Shown here: positions 1-9,186 of the stretch, piece by piece
How positions within the stretch are numbered: position 1 is the stretch's first letter
Layout of the letters: every line of letters begins with the position of its first letter
DNA from: Chrysochromulina tobinii
Lineage: Eukaryota; Haptophyta; Prymnesiales; Chrysochromulinaceae
Length of the DNA stretch: 22,089 nt
Reading direction: 5' to 3'
Assembly (NCBI GenBank): GCA_001275005.1
Contig: JWZX01002413.1
Coordinates: 1 to 22,089, forward strand
Notes under the pieces: generated by a model
Told to the model about the DNA's origin: nothing
Seen by the model: only the letters and a program-made list of their open reading frames with translations
The model's database searches: none
Made by a program: the position numbers and the translations under genes

Positions 1-27
1 GCCTCGGCCGCGCGCGAAGCGCCGCGC

Positions 28-67
<40 letters not shown>

Positions 68-1582
68 TCTCAGCGGCGGCGCGAGGCAGCAGCGGCACCA
101 GCTGTGAATGGTCGTACTGGACGTGGCCTGGTGCCTTGCGCAAGACGGCGCCCTGTGGTGGCGAGACTAGCTCGCCGTCACGGTGCACGAGCATCCGCTG
201 CACGCCGCGCGTCGCATCCTCCTCGCTCTTGTTATAGTTCCACACGCGCAGCGCCGCGACGGGCACTCCCCGCGGTAGGTCGATGCGGAGCGTGTGAGAA
301 CGGCCCGTCTCCGGCTGCCAAGGTGCGAGCCACATGTGGTTAGCATCGGTCGTCGCGTTCACGCCATCCACAAGCTTATCGACGGTCCTCGGATCGTTCG
401 AGCCCGGCTGCAGCTCATTGATCGACGCGGGCGAGGCCGACAGCTGGGTAGGCTTGAGGGCGACCACCTCGCCACGCTCGCCGAGCAGTTCGATGGCGCA
501 GAGACCAAAATAGTTGGGGTCGCCCCATGTCGAAAGTACAGTGCACACGAGCTGCGCGCCCGAGGCAGCCGAGCCCGGCGGCGGCGCCCAGCGTGCGCGC
601 TCCTCGGCCGGGGGCACACCGGCGCCGCCGCCGCCCGCGCCCGCAACGGCGCGCATGGTGTGCACGGAGGGGAGAGGCTCGTGCGCGCCGTAACGGGCGT
701 GCCCGAGGGGGGGCGGCGGCGAGTCGAGGCCGCTTGGGGTCTGTGGGCGCTCGGCGGCGAGACCGAGGGAGCGGCGCATCACTTCGGCCTCGACATGCGG
801 CAGCGCCTCCGGTGGAGCCTTCGAGCTCGCCCCGAGCGCGTCGTCACGGGCGCTCAGCTGCGCTAGGATGCTCGGGTTGTTGGTGAGGAGCACATCGGTC
901 ACGTGACGCGCGCCCGTGTCGGCGCCGACCGCCTGCTGGATCTCACCGCCCCAGATCAGGGTCGAGTCGAGATAGAGCTCAGCATGACGCGCTCCGCGCG
1001 GCGCGTGCGTGCGGCTTGCGTTATAGTTCCACACTCGCACGCGCGCGAGCACGAGCGCACTCGGGAGCGTGATGAAGACCTCATGCCTCTCACCTGCCGT
1101 GAACGGAGCGAGCCACATTGTGGCTGCGTCTGTCGAGCCTGGCTGGCCCACAAAGAGCTTATCAGCCGTGCGCGGGTCGTCTGTGAGGCCCGGCAGCTCG
1201 TGAACCCCTGACGGACGCGCCCGTACCGCCGTCTTGGGCGCCTCGATGACGACGAGCTCGGCCTGCTCATCGAGAACCGTGCGCGCTGTGGTGAGCACTT
1301 GCATGCAAGGCAGGTCATCAGTGGCAATCAACGTACCTGCTCATCGAGCAGCTCGAGGCTCGAAAGCCCAATGTAATTGGGGTCGCCCCACGTGGACAGA
1401 AGTGAGAGACGCAGCGTGCTCCCGCGCGGCAGCCGCGACGGCGGCGCCACGACGGCAGGGCGTAAGCACTCATCGTCCTCAAAGTCGGTGGCGGCGACCA
1501 TCGCGCCGGGGCGACCACCGGCGCCGACGACGCCGCCACCGCCGCCGACGACGCCGCCACCGCCGCCGCCGCCACCGCCACC

Positions 1583-1613
<31 letters not shown>

Positions 1614-3988
1614 ACACCGTGGTCCATGATCACGCCCAGCCCGGAGCCCACGGTGAACGCCTTTGAGGATGACATGAATTCTGTGAGCTCATCTCCATAA
1701 GGGTCCGAGCTCGGTCCGGTTGCAAATCGCGGCGTGAGCAGTGCGTGGGTGCCGGGCGCTGTCTCGGGCGCTGCGGCCGCAGGGACGGCGGGTAGGCTCT
1801 CATCGAGGAAGTCGACGCGAGGGCGGCGCGTGCGCGGCGGCTGCAGCCGCAGGCTGGTCGAGAGGGAAGAGAGGGACGCGTTGAGCTCGTTGACGCTTGG
1901 ACGTCGACGGCCGTGCCCAGGACCACGCGCGTTCATGAGGTTCGTCACCGCGGTCGACTCCGTCTCCATACCCAGCACCTCAACAGTCGGCACCGCCTTC
2001 CCTGGCGCGCGCGATTCGCCTCCGACGCCGCCGCCGGACCGCCCCCCCCCGCAGACGCCGCCCAAGCCGCCGCCGCCCGCGCTACAGTGGCCAAAGCCGC
2101 CGTGGCCAAAGCCGTTGCCGAAGCAACCGCCCGCGCCGCCTTCGAAGCTCGACTCGAGCCCCGCCGAGTCGGGCGGACTGTCCATGAGGACGCCCGCGCC
2201 GAAGCCGCCAAGCGCCCCCCGGTGGCTCGTGACGCCTTCAGAGCTACCCTGGAGCCAGAGCGGCTTGGCGGGCGCCGTGTTGAGCGGGAGCATGACTCCA
2301 CCCGCTCCTCGCGGGCTCGGCGCCCAGCTCGGCGCGGAGAAGGAGGTGCCCGGTGCGGCGGCGCGCGTCGGTCCGCTGCCATCGTAGGCATCGTCGTCGA
2401 AGGCGTCGTCGAAGTCATCGTCGATGTCACTGCCGCGCCGTATTGGGGGCGGCGAGGGCGGCGCGGTCGGCGGCGCCGTCTGCTTCGGCAGTAACGGCTC
2501 CCGTTGGCGACGGCTCGTCGGGGGCAGCTTGGCCGCGGCGGGGCTACCGCGAGCCCGGGGCTTCTCGCCTGGCTGCTCATCCTCGTCCTCGTCGTCCTCG
2601 TCGGCGTTCGGCTGTGCCGCGCTGCGGCTCAACCGAACGCTTCCGCCCCGGCCGCCGCCCCGACCGCCGCCTCGACCTCCGCCTCGACCCCCTGGACCGC
2701 CTGGACCGCCTGAACCGGCCGCGACGTCAACCGCGCTGTCGCCTGCGCCGCCGGTGCCGGCAGTACTACCGTCGGCCCCGTCGCCACTTCGTCCGTGACC
2801 GGCGTCGTCGCAATGACTGCTGCTGCCGTTGCTGCCATGGCCATTGCCGTTACCACCACCGCCGCTGCCGCTGCTGCCGCATGTCTCAGCGGCGCCGCGC
2901 TCCAGTGACGTTGCTCCCACGGCCTCGGTCGGTGCACCTTCGATGGCCTGGAGCATCTGCGTGATCATCTCTATCTTGTGGGGGGCGAGACGCAGCAGTC
3001 TCTCCGCGAGTGCGGCGGCAGCTGCGGCCTCCGAGGCCGAGGCGCCCGAGCACTGCTGCAAGGCAGCCGCGAGCTGCTGGGGTGCCGCGGAGGACGTCGA
3101 CGGGGCTGCCTCTGGCACAGAAGCAGCTTCCAAAGGCAGCGGCGGCGGCGGCGGCGGCGGCGACGGTGACGCCCGCACGGGCAGTGGCGCGTCCGAAGGC
3201 ACCGCCGGCACCGTCGGCAACGGCCCAGATGCCCATGCGAGCGCAGCGGCGGGGGCGACGGCGGGGGCGACGGCGGGGGCGACGGCGGGGGCGACGGCGG
3301 GGGCGACGGCGGGGGCGACGGCGGCAGGCTGCTGTGGAAAGCAAAAGGGCGCAGCGAGATGTCGACGTACCGCCGAGGCCGAGGCCGCCCGCGCGCCCGA
3401 GCGGGAGAGGCACGCACCTGTGGCAATCAGTAGCAATCAGTGGCAATCCGTGGAAGTTCGTGGCAATCAGTAGCAATCAGTGGTAATCAGAGAGGCACGC
3501 ACCCTCGGCCGCGCCCGCGCTCTCTCCCTCTCCCATGCCTCCGGCTGCACCAATGGCGGCACAGCCCAGCGCGACGCGTGGCGAGGCGCCCATCACGACG
3601 CGCGGCGAGGCGCCCGGCACGACGCGTGGCGAGGTGGCACTCGCGGGCAGCGCCACGCCAGGACGCAAAGTGGAAGCAGGCACAGCGCTGCCGGGACGCG
3701 CTGCCGAGCTGGGTCGGCTACACGCGACGGCGGCGCGGTGCGGCGGTGGCACTGCCATCCCCGCTGGCGGCGCGCGCGCCGAGGGCGTCACGACCCCCCG
3801 AGCGAGCCGACCCGAACTAGACGAGCCGCTAATGGCGCCGCTCATCAGGCGCGAGGAGTCTCCTAGGGCGGCGGTCGAGGATGGGCGCGCTAGCGTGGAG
3901 CCGCGCGGCGTGTACATGGACGTAGCCGCCGTCGCGGCCGCCGCCGTGTCGTCCGCCTCGTCAGTCTCGTCAAGTACCTCGTCGACAT

Positions 3989-4041
<53 letters not shown>

Positions 4042-5219
4042 TCCTCAAGCTCCTCGTCGACCTCCTCAACGTCGAGCACCGCCACAGCCGAGGGCGGCAA
4101 ACGCATTGCTGCAGCCCTTGCGGCAGCGCTCGCTGCGGCGCTGGCGGCCGCGGCCGCGGCGCTGGCGGCCGCGGCCGCGGTTCGCTCTCGCTCGGCCAGC
4201 AAGGTCTGCTGAGCACGGCGCGCCGTCTCGAGCTTGGACTCCGCCTCGCGCTCAGCACGGCGCGCCGTCTCGAGCTTGGACTCCGCCTCGCGCTCAGCAC
4301 GGCGCGCCGTCTCGAGCTTGGACTCCGCCTCGCGCTCAGCATGGCGCTCAGCCTCACGCATCGACGCGCGCAGCCGGCGTAGTGTGGCGCGTAGCGAGCC
4401 TCCACCCTCGTCGGGCTCGAAATCGTCCTCGTACTCGCCCGGCTCCGAGGGCATCGATGGCAGCGCCGAGGGCAGCGCAGGCGCGGGCACACACGCCACC
4501 GTGGGCACACACGCCGTCCTGGGCGACTGCGGTACGGCGGCGGCGACGGCGGCGGCGGCCTCGTCCTCGTCCTCGTCCTTGTCCTCGTCCTCGTCCTCGC
4601 CATCGCCGCTTCCTCCGTCGTCGCTGCGATACTGCTCGTACCTCTCCGCCGCCGTGTCAAGAGCGGCCGCCTCTCTCTGCTCCGCGCTCATCATTGACGG
4701 GCCTGCCGCTGCTGCCGCCACTGCTGCCCGCACTGCTGCCGCGACCTGGGCTAGCTCGCTGTCGTCACCGAGGGCCGCGTCCGCGGCTGGGAGTGCAGGC
4801 GAGCGCTTAGGGCGCACCTTGAGCTGCTCACCACCCTGCCCCGCCAGCACCACCGTGTTCTGCTGCCAGCCGCGCCTCGCGCCACCATCGTTGTTGCCAC
4901 CTGGCCGCCATGGCGGCTGCGGCTGCTGCTGCTGCGGTTCTGGCTTCTGAAGCGCCGACTGGCGCTGCTGCTGCTTCTTGTGGAGCAGCTGCAGCGGGTT
5001 CTGCCTCTGTCGGCCCTGCTCGGCCTTCTTGGCGACGCGGTCGGTGTTCGCTCCGGAGAAGCACGTGTCGAAGCCAGCCTCGAGGCTCTTGAGCCGCTGC
5101 TCCCGCCTCTGCTCTTCGACGCTCTGGCGCGTCTTCATGGCGCGGTTGCGCTCTGCGAGGCGGTCGAGGTAATCCAGCGTTCGAGGGTCGGCGCCGCCCG
5201 GGTGGTCGCTCGACGCCAT
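1..5219 (-). CDS. KATNIP: KATNIP (katanin-interacting protein, KIAA0556-like) homologue, C-terminus cut by window edge
   Basis: Three exons are visible on the minus strand: 5219-3503, 3417-1337 and 1262 to beyond 1. They join in frame (phase 1, then phase 0) and give about 1686 residues before the window ends. The start is the ATG at 5217-5219. The N-terminus (about residues 18-60: YLDRLAERNRAMK, then KSLEAGFDTCFSGAN) resembles the KATNIP N-terminal helix. A charged coiled coil (about 270-370) and a poly-Ala run (about 393-410) follow, then long Gly/Ala/Pro-rich linkers. Two DUF4457-type units are clear: STWGDPNYIGLSSLELLDE, later VRVWNYNASRTHAPRGA; and STWGDPNYFGLCAIELLGE, later LRVWNYNKSEEDATRGV. 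In animals this family binds katanin and microtubules at the ciliary base. The poly-residue linkers are unusual. The identification is firm from the repeated TWGDPNY / WNYNxS signatures; exact linker structure is not. Confidence 0.87.
29..63. repeat. CCG trinucleotide tract (poly-Gly in KATNIP)
   Basis: About 11 uninterrupted CCG units lie in the KATNIP coding frame, where they encode a poly-Gly run on the minus strand. The run follows the second DUF4457 unit. Confidence 0.85.
1263..1336 (-). other. intron 2 of the KATNIP gene (74 nt, introner-like)
   Basis: The donor is GAGCAG|GTACGT and the acceptor GAGCAG|GCC. Splicing is phase 0 and joins LELLDEQ to AELVVIEAP, which restores the DUF4457 unit; reading through meets a TGA at once. 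The 13-nt sequence CTCGATGAGCAGG is present at both ends (1336-1348 and 1262-1274 on the plus strand), as a target-site duplication would leave. The interior contains TGATTGCCACTGATGACC. Confidence 0.85.
1520..1613. repeat. GCC/ACC trinucleotide tract (poly-Gly in KATNIP)
   Basis: Imperfect CCG/CCA triplets encode two long glycine runs separated by VV and A residues on the minus strand, in the linker before the first DUF4457 unit. On the plus strand they give a spurious poly-Pro ORF. Confidence 0.8.
3244..3330. repeat. 12-nt minisatellite (Ala-Val-Ala-Pro repeat in KATNIP)
   Basis: About seven near-identical copies of GGGGGCGACGGC lie in tandem. On the minus strand they encode (APAV)n near the start of the second visible exon. 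The near-identity at DNA level points to recent expansion. Confidence 0.85.
3418..3502 (-). other. intron 1 of the KATNIP gene (85 nt, introner-like)
   Basis: The donor is GAGG|GTGCGT and the acceptor GCCACAG|GTGCG, phase 1, joining ...AAEG to ACLSRSG. The 14-nt sequence GGTGCGTGCCTCTC is repeated exactly at both ends (3490-3503 and 3405-3418). The interior is largely repeats of ACTGATTGCT/ACTGATTGCC. Unspliced reading ends at a TGA at 3477. Confidence 0.88.
3990..4041. repeat. GCC triplet tract (poly-Ala in KATNIP)
   Basis: A run of about 16 GCC triplets encodes poly-alanine on the minus strand, flanked by acidic stretches (EEVDEELEE before, DVDEVLDETDEADD after). Confidence 0.8.
4211..4336. 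repeat. three 42-nt tandem copies inside KATNIP coiled coil
   Basis: Three almost identical 42-nt units encode AEREAESKLETARR on the minus strand. Fourteen residues are two heptads, so the repeat lengthens a coiled coil without changing its register. Confidence 0.9.
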
Positions 5220-5364
5220 CACCGGAGCGCTCGCTCGCTCGCGTACACGGCCGGCGTTGGCGCTAGAGGACGAGTTCTACAGAACGCCGTTCGGAGTGTG
5301 AACACCCTGAGCGGTGTTTCGTCAAACAAACGCCCGACCCCCTGGAACGCACCATGCCGCCAAT
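5220..5364. promoter_or_regulatory. 145-bp interval between two minus-strand genes (KATNIP promoter / upstream 3' UTR)
   Basis: This short gap lies downstream of the 5365-6882 gene and upstream of KATNIP, both on the minus strand. It must hold the 3' end of one and the promoter or 5' UTR of the other. It contains a CGCTCGCTCGCTCGC-like run; I see no TATA box. Confidence 0.35.
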
Positions 5365-6882
5365 TCAGTCCCTAACTTGTGCGAACGGCTGCTCCCAATT
5401 ATACACGTCGAAGCTGAGAAGGGGCACGTCGACGGCATTGAGGTTGTACCGTGTCAGGAACTGGTCGCGCGTCGTGCGTGCAAGAGAGTCGCCAAAGAAT
5501 GCTTCAATGGTCAACGGCAAGTGCGCGTTCCAATGGTCGCCCTCTACGACGACTTCGTTGTAATCTGTGTTTCGTCCACGTGCTTGCACCGTCGTCTGCC
5601 AACGATTGGCTCGCTTCAGGTAGACGCCAAAATCCTGTGGGCCCCAGCTGCAACCATCCCGCCCGTCTCTCTGCGGGTCGTAGTGGCTCGGGTCGCCCCC
5701 GGTCGCCGCAATGGACGGGCAGCGCTGCCTGCACGCCCCGCCACCAGAGTCGCCACCGGTGCCACACGCAATGCGCGTCGTGCGGCCAGGGCGTAAGACG
5801 ACGCCGTTGGAGCCCACGCCATTTCCATACACAGGGATAGGTATATTCGGGCTGATCGCCGGGCGCTGCTCGGCATAGATGAGCGAGCAGCTCAACTGCG
5901 GTCTGTGGGCCAAATCGGCGCGCCAGTACTGGTAACCATCGTTGTCATGGTACTCCCACCGGTCGAAAATGTGGACCAGTACAGCGGCATCGGCGAGGCT
6001 GCCGTCGAAGGCCCATTGGATGTCGTGCGGACTGCGCCGGAATCGACGATTGATCGCCGACACGTGCTCCGCGAGCCTGAGCGGCGTTGCGGACGGCGAC
6101 GTTGGCATTGCGGGCGGCAAGGGCGGCAACAATGGCAACGGCGGTGGCGCCGAGGCCGCCGCGACGCAGCAGTGCTTTTCGCGGCAGCCCTTTGTGCCAA
6201 AGCCGCACTCGGGCATGTCTTCCCATTCTGGCCCAAGGCGGCAGCACGCACCACTCAATCCGCAGTGGCCTGTGCAAGCGCCACCCCGGGAATGGCAGGG
6301 CCCCCAGCAATCGGATCCGAGGTTGAGAACCTCATGTGGCGGTGGTGGTGGTGGTGGTGGTGATGGTGGTGGTGGTGGTGATGGTGGTGGTGACCAAGAT
6401 GGCTGAGACGGCTGCGGAGGCATGGGTGGAGGCTTTGGCTCGGGTGGCAACTGCGTCCCAGAGGCGGCGTTCTCAGCCACTGATGGAAGCGCTACAGATT
6501 GATTCAGGGCAGTGTTGGTTTCCAGCCGTGCTGGAGCCCGGCTCAGCTCGAGTGCACCAACCACGATCACGCCAACCAGCATGAGTGCAGACATGAATGC
6601 CAGTGAGGACATGAGTGCGAGGCCCATGATCTCCGTCAATTTAGCACGCGGAAGACGGGGTTGTGCGCTAGGATCCACATCTTCATCCTCGAGACGCTCA
6701 TTGCAAGCCAGCTCCAGCTCATCTAGGTCTGATGCGGACACGCGCTCGCCACGCGCCATTTTGGTGCCTTTTGCCTTCATTTGTGAATGTGCGGTTCGCC
6801 GCCGCTGCTCGAGGCGGACGCGGAGGCGGGAGACGTACCGCGCCGCCGACGCATATTGGGCGTTGGCCACGTTCATTGCCAT
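5365..6882 (-). CDS. single-pass type II membrane protein with Pro-rich stalk and CW...CC cysteine-rich module
   Basis: 505 aa, apparently intronless, with ATG at 6880-6882 (MAMNVANAQYASAARYVSRL). A charged cytosolic N-terminus (1-84) precedes one hydrophobic helix (about 85-112, IMGLALMSSLAFMSALMLVG), with no cleavable signal peptide, so the C-terminus should be lumenal or extracellular. Next come a SPPP-type Pro-rich stalk (about 145-184) and a compact Cys-rich module (about 192-239: CWGPC, CTGHCG, GACCR, CGFG, HCC) with regular C spacing. A C-terminal domain of about 235 residues follows, containing SHYDPQRDGRDGCSWGP and DYNEVVVEGDHWNAHLP. I do not recognise that domain as a named enzyme. 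I associate the CW...CC module with algal surface proteins, from memory. A function in surface glycan or cell-covering biology is speculation. Confidence 0.78.
   Translation of the reverse strand: MAMNVANAQYASAARYVSRLRVRLEQRRRTAHSQMKAKGTKMARGERVSASDLDELELACNERLEDEDVDPSAQPRLPRAKLTEIMGLALMSSLAFMSALMLVGVIVVGALELSRAPARLETNTALNQSVALPSVAENAASGTQLPPEPKPPPMPPQPSQPSWSPPPSPPPPPSPPPPPPPPHEVLNLGSDCWGPCHSRGGACTGHCGLSGACCRLGPEWEDMPECGFGTKGCREKHCCVAAASAPPPLPLLPPLPPAMPTSPSATPLRLAEHVSAINRRFRRSPHDIQWAFDGSLADAAVLVHIFDRWEYHDNDGYQYWRADLAHRPQLSCSLIYAEQRPAISPNIPIPVYGNGVGSNGVVLRPGRTTRIACGTGGDSGGGACRQRCPSIAATGGDPSHYDPQRDGRDGCSWGPQDFGVYLKRANRWQTTVQARGRNTDYNEVVVEGDHWNAHLPLTIEAFFGDSLARTTRDQFLTRYNLNAVDVPLLSFDVYNWEQPFAQVRD
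6337..6394. repeat. GGT/GAT triplet tract (poly-Pro stalk)
   Basis: Tandem GGT triplets with occasional GAT encode SPPPSPPPPPSPPPPPPPPHE on the minus strand, the proline-rich linker between membrane anchor and Cys-rich module. Confidence 0.8.
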
Positions 6883-7487
6883 CTTTCGTAAGTTAGGCGC
6901 ACTTCCCTAAAATGGAGAAAGCGAAGGCTGCACACGAGTCCGTCAGTCGGTTTCGTGGTTACAAATAGCTTGGAAAGGGGTGGGGGAGTACGTGCCCGCG
7001 CTCACGTCGGGTCCCCCCGCGCTCCCCCACACAAAAACTTGCTTCCCACCCGGATCGACACGCAGGTGCGTGTGTATTCTGAGCGCCGGGCAGGAACAGT
7101 GCCGTATCGCGTGCATACATGCGCGCCGCGCGTAGCACCGGTCCGGTCGCGTGTGCCGTGTTAACGTTCACGCGAACATGCGTACCGACCAGCCTCTACG
7201 TCGCACGGTCGACGGTGGACTAACGCACCGGCGGGGATCACAAGGATCCGGACCCCCCATCCCCGACCCGGCCCGACGGCCGACATGTGGATGTGCGCGG
7301 CTGCGCGGGTTCGATTATCGATACATCGATGCCTTCGAACCCGCGCAGTCCGCAGATAAAACACATCAGATATCACCTTTAAACCGACACACATCCCATT
7401 CACGCATGCAGCATTCACGACATGGATATTGTGTGCCCCCCGCCCCAAATTCAATCCTGTGGTACCCTGAGTACTACCGCACCAGTC
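6883..7487. other. 605-bp intergenic region, no gene seen
   Basis: It lies between the start of the Cys-rich membrane protein gene and the stop of the SGNH hydrolase gene, both minus strand, so it holds the hydrolase 3' UTR and the membrane-protein promoter. ORFs here are short and have no family features. The one notable structure is the inverted repeat at 7301-7348. Confidence 0.6.
7301..7348. repeat. perfect 14-bp inverted repeat (hairpin-forming)
   Basis: The arms CTGCGCGGGTTCGA (7301-7314) and TCGAACCCGCGCAG (7335-7348) are exactly complementary across a 20-nt spacer that includes two ATCGAT sites. It lies about 140 bp past the hydrolase stop, so a 3'-end processing or insulator role is possible. 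The GGTTCGA resembles a tRNA B box on both strands, but no cloverleaf can be built. Confidence 0.8.
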
Positions 7488-8966
7488 CTACGCTAGAGTG
7501 TGTGGCTCTGACCTCTGAGACGCGGGGGGCTTCGCAGAAAGCTGTCGTCTGCTGAAGGTGAGGCCTGACACATCTAAGTGATACGTGTTCAGGAATTTCG
7601 TCGAGTAGTGGCCGCCCCCCAGGCCTATGATCAACGCGCGCACGAGCACTCGATGACGCACCGCCTCATCGTCGCTGTTGGAGATGATCACTGCGCACTG
7701 GTCGTCGTCAGGACAGCTCGACATAGGCGAGCCCGGCTCGTCCGGTGCGGCACGGGTCGTTGGAGGCACGCGCTCAACGGCGAGGCGTGCGAAGGCGGTG
7801 ATGGAGATCCGTGTTCGGATCAGCCCATCAAAGATGCAGCTTGCATTGAACGCGCCGTGGTGTGAATAAAAGCAGTTGCACCTGCATGCACCTGCGCAAC
7901 GAATCCTCGCGTGTCCGAAGAGGGGTGGGTTCAGATCGTGTGACATCTGTAGCCCGACGGCCATGGCATAGGCATGCCCCGGCGGCTTGCGGCTTGCTGA
8001 GAGCAGCTTGGCAGCTGGCCTAGACGCAGACGACTGCGTCGGCGGAGCAGACGGCGGTGGCGGCGGCGGCGGAGATGCGTCACGCGGAAAGCGCGTGCAG
8101 AGGGTCAGCGAGGCGCTTGCATTCCGAGCCTCCCACCCCACCTTGTCGGCGCGACCGCCGCCAAAGTTGACCTTCGCGAATCCGGTGCTGTGGCTCACGA
8201 GGTCTGCGAGCTGATCACCGAGGTAGCACCTGACCGGCAGCTCCTCAGCAGGCTCATCCCTCGAGTGGGAAGACCGTTGGGAAGGCCAGCGTGAGGCATC
8301 CTTATAGAGGCTGAGTAGCTGCGCGTGCACCTCATCGTGACCCAGCTGGTTGAGGTGCATCTTGTCCCAGCTAAACACAGTTGCATTGCTCTCATAGTCC
8401 ATGGTGACGCTGGGCACTCCAAGGTGCGCCGCCATCTCGAGCAGCGAGGTATGCAACCTCTCTACGTGAGCGCGAGTTGTACAGCCAACCCTGCCCTCGA
8501 CACAATGGGCAAAGCGCTCCATGGACGCACCTGGCAGAATGTTGACCAGCGCGGGCTTTCCCCCACGAGCTAACACGGAAAGCAGTATCTGCTTGATCGC
8601 AGCGAGCTCTCCAGCATCGTCGTTCGTGTATCCGATGTTTGGCAGATATTCAACTGTTGCAATGGCGGTGCCGGCCGGTACGAATGTGTTGGTGCATGAG
8701 CCTGCAAGCATGGGTCCCATGGCGCCGATCCCAAAGTTTTTGAACGAATCGATGAGGCCGTCATGCTTCAAAGACTCGTACAACTGCTGGCCAAAGCTCT
8801 TGTGCGAGCCACGCAAAGTACCGTTCATATCCTTGGCACCCAACGTGTTAGAGCCGCCGAGGGCAATAAGAATGTTCGGTTGGCCATCATGCAACTCAGC
8901 TGCAGGAGCAGCATGCAGGAGCAGGAGCTGCAGGAGCAGTGTCGCAGCAGCGAGCACTTGAAGCAT
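7488..8966 (-). CDS. secreted SGNH/GDSL-type hydrolase with C-terminal accessory domain
   Basis: 492 aa from the ATG at 8964-8966, chosen because it begins a clear signal peptide (MLQVLAAATLLLQLLLLHAA...). The open frame continues 5' with two further in-frame ATGs (9000-9002 and 9024-9026) that would bury it. SGNH blocks: ALGGSNTLG (nucleophile Ser about 39), FGIGAMGP (block II Gly about 81), EYLPNIGYTND (block III Asn about 110 or 115) and WDKMHLNQLGHD (Asp about 201, His about 204). The full Ser-Gly-Asn-His set looks present. After about residue 230 comes a Cys-containing domain (CYLGDQLADLV...KVGWEARNASASL) interrupted by a Pro-rich loop; it is probably an accessory or substrate-binding domain. 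The family includes esterases and glycan acetyl-esterases; substrate cannot be told. No intron is seen. Confidence 0.82.
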   Translation of the reverse strand: MLQVLAAATLLLQLLLLHAAPAAELHDGQPNILIALGGSNTLGAKDMNGTLRGSHKSFGQQLYESLKHDGLIDSFKNFGIGAMGPMLAGSCTNTFVPAGTAIATVEYLPNIGYTNDDAGELAAIKQILLSVLARGGKPALVNILPGASMERFAHCVEGRVGCTTRAHVERLHTSLLEMAAHLGVPSVTMDYESNATVFSWDKMHLNQLGHDEVHAQLLSLYKDASRWPSQRSSHSRDEPAEELPVRCYLGDQLADLVSHSTGFAKVNFGGGRADKVGWEARNASASLTLCTRFPRDASPPPPPPPSAPPTQSSASRPAAKLLSASRKPPGHAYAMAVGLQMSHDLNPPLFGHARIRCAGACRCNCFYSHHGAFNASCIFDGLIRTRISITAFARLAVERVPPTTRAAPDEPGSPMSSCPDDDQCAVIISNSDDEAVRHRVLVRALIIGLGGGHYSTKFLNTYHLDVSGLTFSRRQLSAKPPASQRSEPHTLA

Positions 8967-9186
8967 CGCGGGTCCCTCCTTTTTTTCACGTGGCTGCTGC
9001 ATTTCCCCACACAGCGCGGGGGGCATGCCCCGCGTTGGGAGGCGCCCCTTGATGAGGGATGTAATTGCGCCTGCTTTTTCAACCCTGCAGACCACACCCA
9101 GTTGAAGGCCACACCAAGTCAAGACACAAAGTTCACACTGTTAATCACACCAAGTTCCAGCCGACAGCGCAGGTCCGCAGAGTGCA

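Noticed and set aside
294-866. 190-aa plus-strand ORF
   Set aside because: It is antisense to the KATNIP second DUF4457 unit, Arg/Ala/Gly-rich, and has no motif; a GC-driven shadow.
1734-2580. Several plus- and minus-strand ORFs of 190-217 aa over the KATNIP linker
   Set aside because: They are alternative frames of the Gly/Pro-rich linker; only the 3417-1337 minus frame joins to recognisable KATNIP sequence on both sides.
7301-7348. tRNA gene suggested by GGTTCGA box
   Set aside because: The box appears on both strands only because the sequence is an inverted repeat; no acceptor, D or anticodon stems can be formed.
9000-9122. Longer N-terminus for the SGNH hydrolase
   Set aside because: The far 5' part starts at a non-ATG codon and, like the in-frame ATGs at 9024-9026 and 9000-9002, would put up to about 50 residues before a textbook signal peptide; the ATG at 8964-8966 fits secretion.
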